Assembly: GCA_902702965.1 (NCBI GenBank)
Contig: CACRXP010000394.1
Coordinates: 433,580-497,579, forward strand
DNA length: 64,000 bases
Source: Spirometra erinaceieuropaei
Lineage: Eukaryota > Platyhelminthes > Cestoda > Diphyllobothriidea > Diphyllobothriidae
Direction of reading: 5' to 3'
The translations under genes were made by a program, and so were the position numbers. The notes below the pieces were generated by a model. That model saw only the letters and a list, made by a program, of their open reading frames with translations, was not told the DNA's origin and searched no databases. Position 1 is the first letter of the stretch; each line of letters starts with the position of its first letter. This document shows positions 63,004 through 64,000 of this stretch, one piece after another.

Positions 63004-63068
63004 CCGCCCGTAAGACAGGCTGGTGGGGGAATAGACAATTCATAGTGTTGCGACACCGTATTCCCGCC
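62789..63068. repeat. 44-bp direct repeats flanking the triplet array
   Basis: 62789-62832 and 63025-63068 share the frame GGGGGAA......TT.AT/CAGTGTTGCGACAC.GTATTCCCGCC. Their core AGTGTTGCGACACT is nearly palindromic and occurs inverted at 62625-62638 (AGTGTCGCAACACT). The array therefore appears to have grown inside a tandemly duplicated unit. Confidence 0.6.
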
Positions 63069-64000
63069 GGCTTTTAGTTAAATCTCACCCCTTAAATCTG
63101 AACTATAAACTTGTGCCTGTAGTATTTTTTGCCCCCTTCGTCGAAATACCGGCAGCGGTTCAGTCTGACTCCCATACTTGCAGAACTCAGGAAGTCTCTA
63201 TATTTTTGTAACCCTCACATATTAGGCGCCACGAAAGCCAGGACCAATGTTAAATTACTTATAGCCAACTCTTCCACCCTCAAGGAGACGCCCAGTAAGT
63301 TATTCTGATTTTCCTCCCACATCGCAGGCTTACCTCTTAGCACGCATATACTACCGAGCCCCTGTTTGCACAGCCGATTGCTCAGTGTTTCATGCTTACT
63401 TATCGTGGCCAAGGCGCGTGGAGCCCTGAGGCAATATGACTCACTGATACACTACTGGCCTGTTACCTAGACACCAGAACACTAGCGGACCTCTCGATTT
63501 TGCCAACTGAGTAGGCAGCTTCATCTGTGGGCGTTACTGATGACTCTTATGACTCCAAACTGATTATATTTTCACCGGAGAACTATCTGACTCAGAGCAT
63601 AATTTCTTCCACTGTGGGTCTGAAATCTGCGTTCTCACCAGTTGAAACCCAATGGGCATTAGGGCTGTAGTTGAAGACGACTATGCTGTGCTTTTTCAGC
63701 CTCGCGACCTGCTCCCTCGGGCATTCGGGCATCTGACACACTGTGTCTGGCCGCAAGCGTTTAAGTTGTAAGAACTGTAACTTCTTAACAAAATTAACCA
63801 GTTTCAGACATTGAGGAAAACCCCACTGTAGGAGCGGTGTGGCTCATATGGAGAAGTGGGTAGTCCTTGTCTATCCATGTGTGTTCACTAAAGCATTCGC
63901 AATATTGGCTTTGCCACCCCTCGGCTACACGTGCAGTTCACCAACGCACTGCCCGCAACAGCCAGCTCTCCCAGGAGGAAGTTGCAAGCCAACCCTCCAC
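63069..64000. other. Non-coding right flank
   Basis: No supported gene. A minus-strand 65-codon frame (63215-63412) has a plausible residue mix but no motif and no splice support. Confidence 0.4.

Noticed and set aside
62648..63056. Poly-Val and poly-Leu open frames on both strands
   Set aside because: They are translations of a GTA/AGT microsatellite, not proteins.
1..64000. CRISPR arrays, operons, riboswitches or bacterial promoters
   Set aside because: The window is eukaryotic; the regular repeats seen are satellites, microsatellites or transposon ends, without equal spacers.

Overview
The window is nuclear DNA from a repeat-rich animal genome, most likely a flatworm and probably a diphyllobothriidean tapeworm (Spirometra/Dibothriocephalus/Schistocephalus type). 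This rests on very long introns or intergenic DNA, eukaryotic splice signals, CCCTAA-type interstitial repeats, and Penelope-like retroelements whose reverse transcriptase and GIY-YIG sequences match, from memory, those common in such worms. The organism assignment is an inference.

Only two stretches are overwhelmingly coding, and both are giant exons on the + strand. The first (about 1544-11494) has nearly 10 kb without a stop and encodes a Ser/Thr-rich, apparently disordered protein region that I cannot assign to a family. The second (44598-52600) encodes about 2,660 residues of mostly helical, Leu-rich sequence carrying a recurring L-[ST]-P-x-[ED] helix-start motif; it has no usable ATG for its first 217 residues, so it must be an internal exon, and it ends in a stop only 4 nt before a strong splice donor. 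The two could belong to one gene or to neighbouring genes. Their splice phases do not join directly.

The 33 kb between them, and the last 11 kb, contain no convincing host gene. They hold mobile-element debris: a tandem pair of Penelope-like copies on the - strand (about 26.6-29.0 kb), a third copy (60.8-62.2 kb), a terminal remnant (31.1 kb), a broken DDE transposase (36.8-37.3 kb), a 318-bp element with 24-nt terminal inverted repeats around telomere-like sequence (35.8-36.2 kb), three copies of an unnamed dispersed repeat (12.1, 55.7 and 60.0 kb), a tandem hairpin repeat (54.9-55.1 kb), a 480-bp palindrome with a tRNA-like sequence in each arm (56.2-56.7 kb), and a (GTA)n array flanked by 44-bp direct repeats (62.7-63.1 kb). 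Telomere-like CCCTAA-rich patches occur at 13.6, 36.0 and 60.6 kb, all in the same orientation.

A few short open stretches flanked by splice-like signals are listed as weak exon candidates. Assignments to mobile-element families come from motifs recognised by eye; no database search was run.
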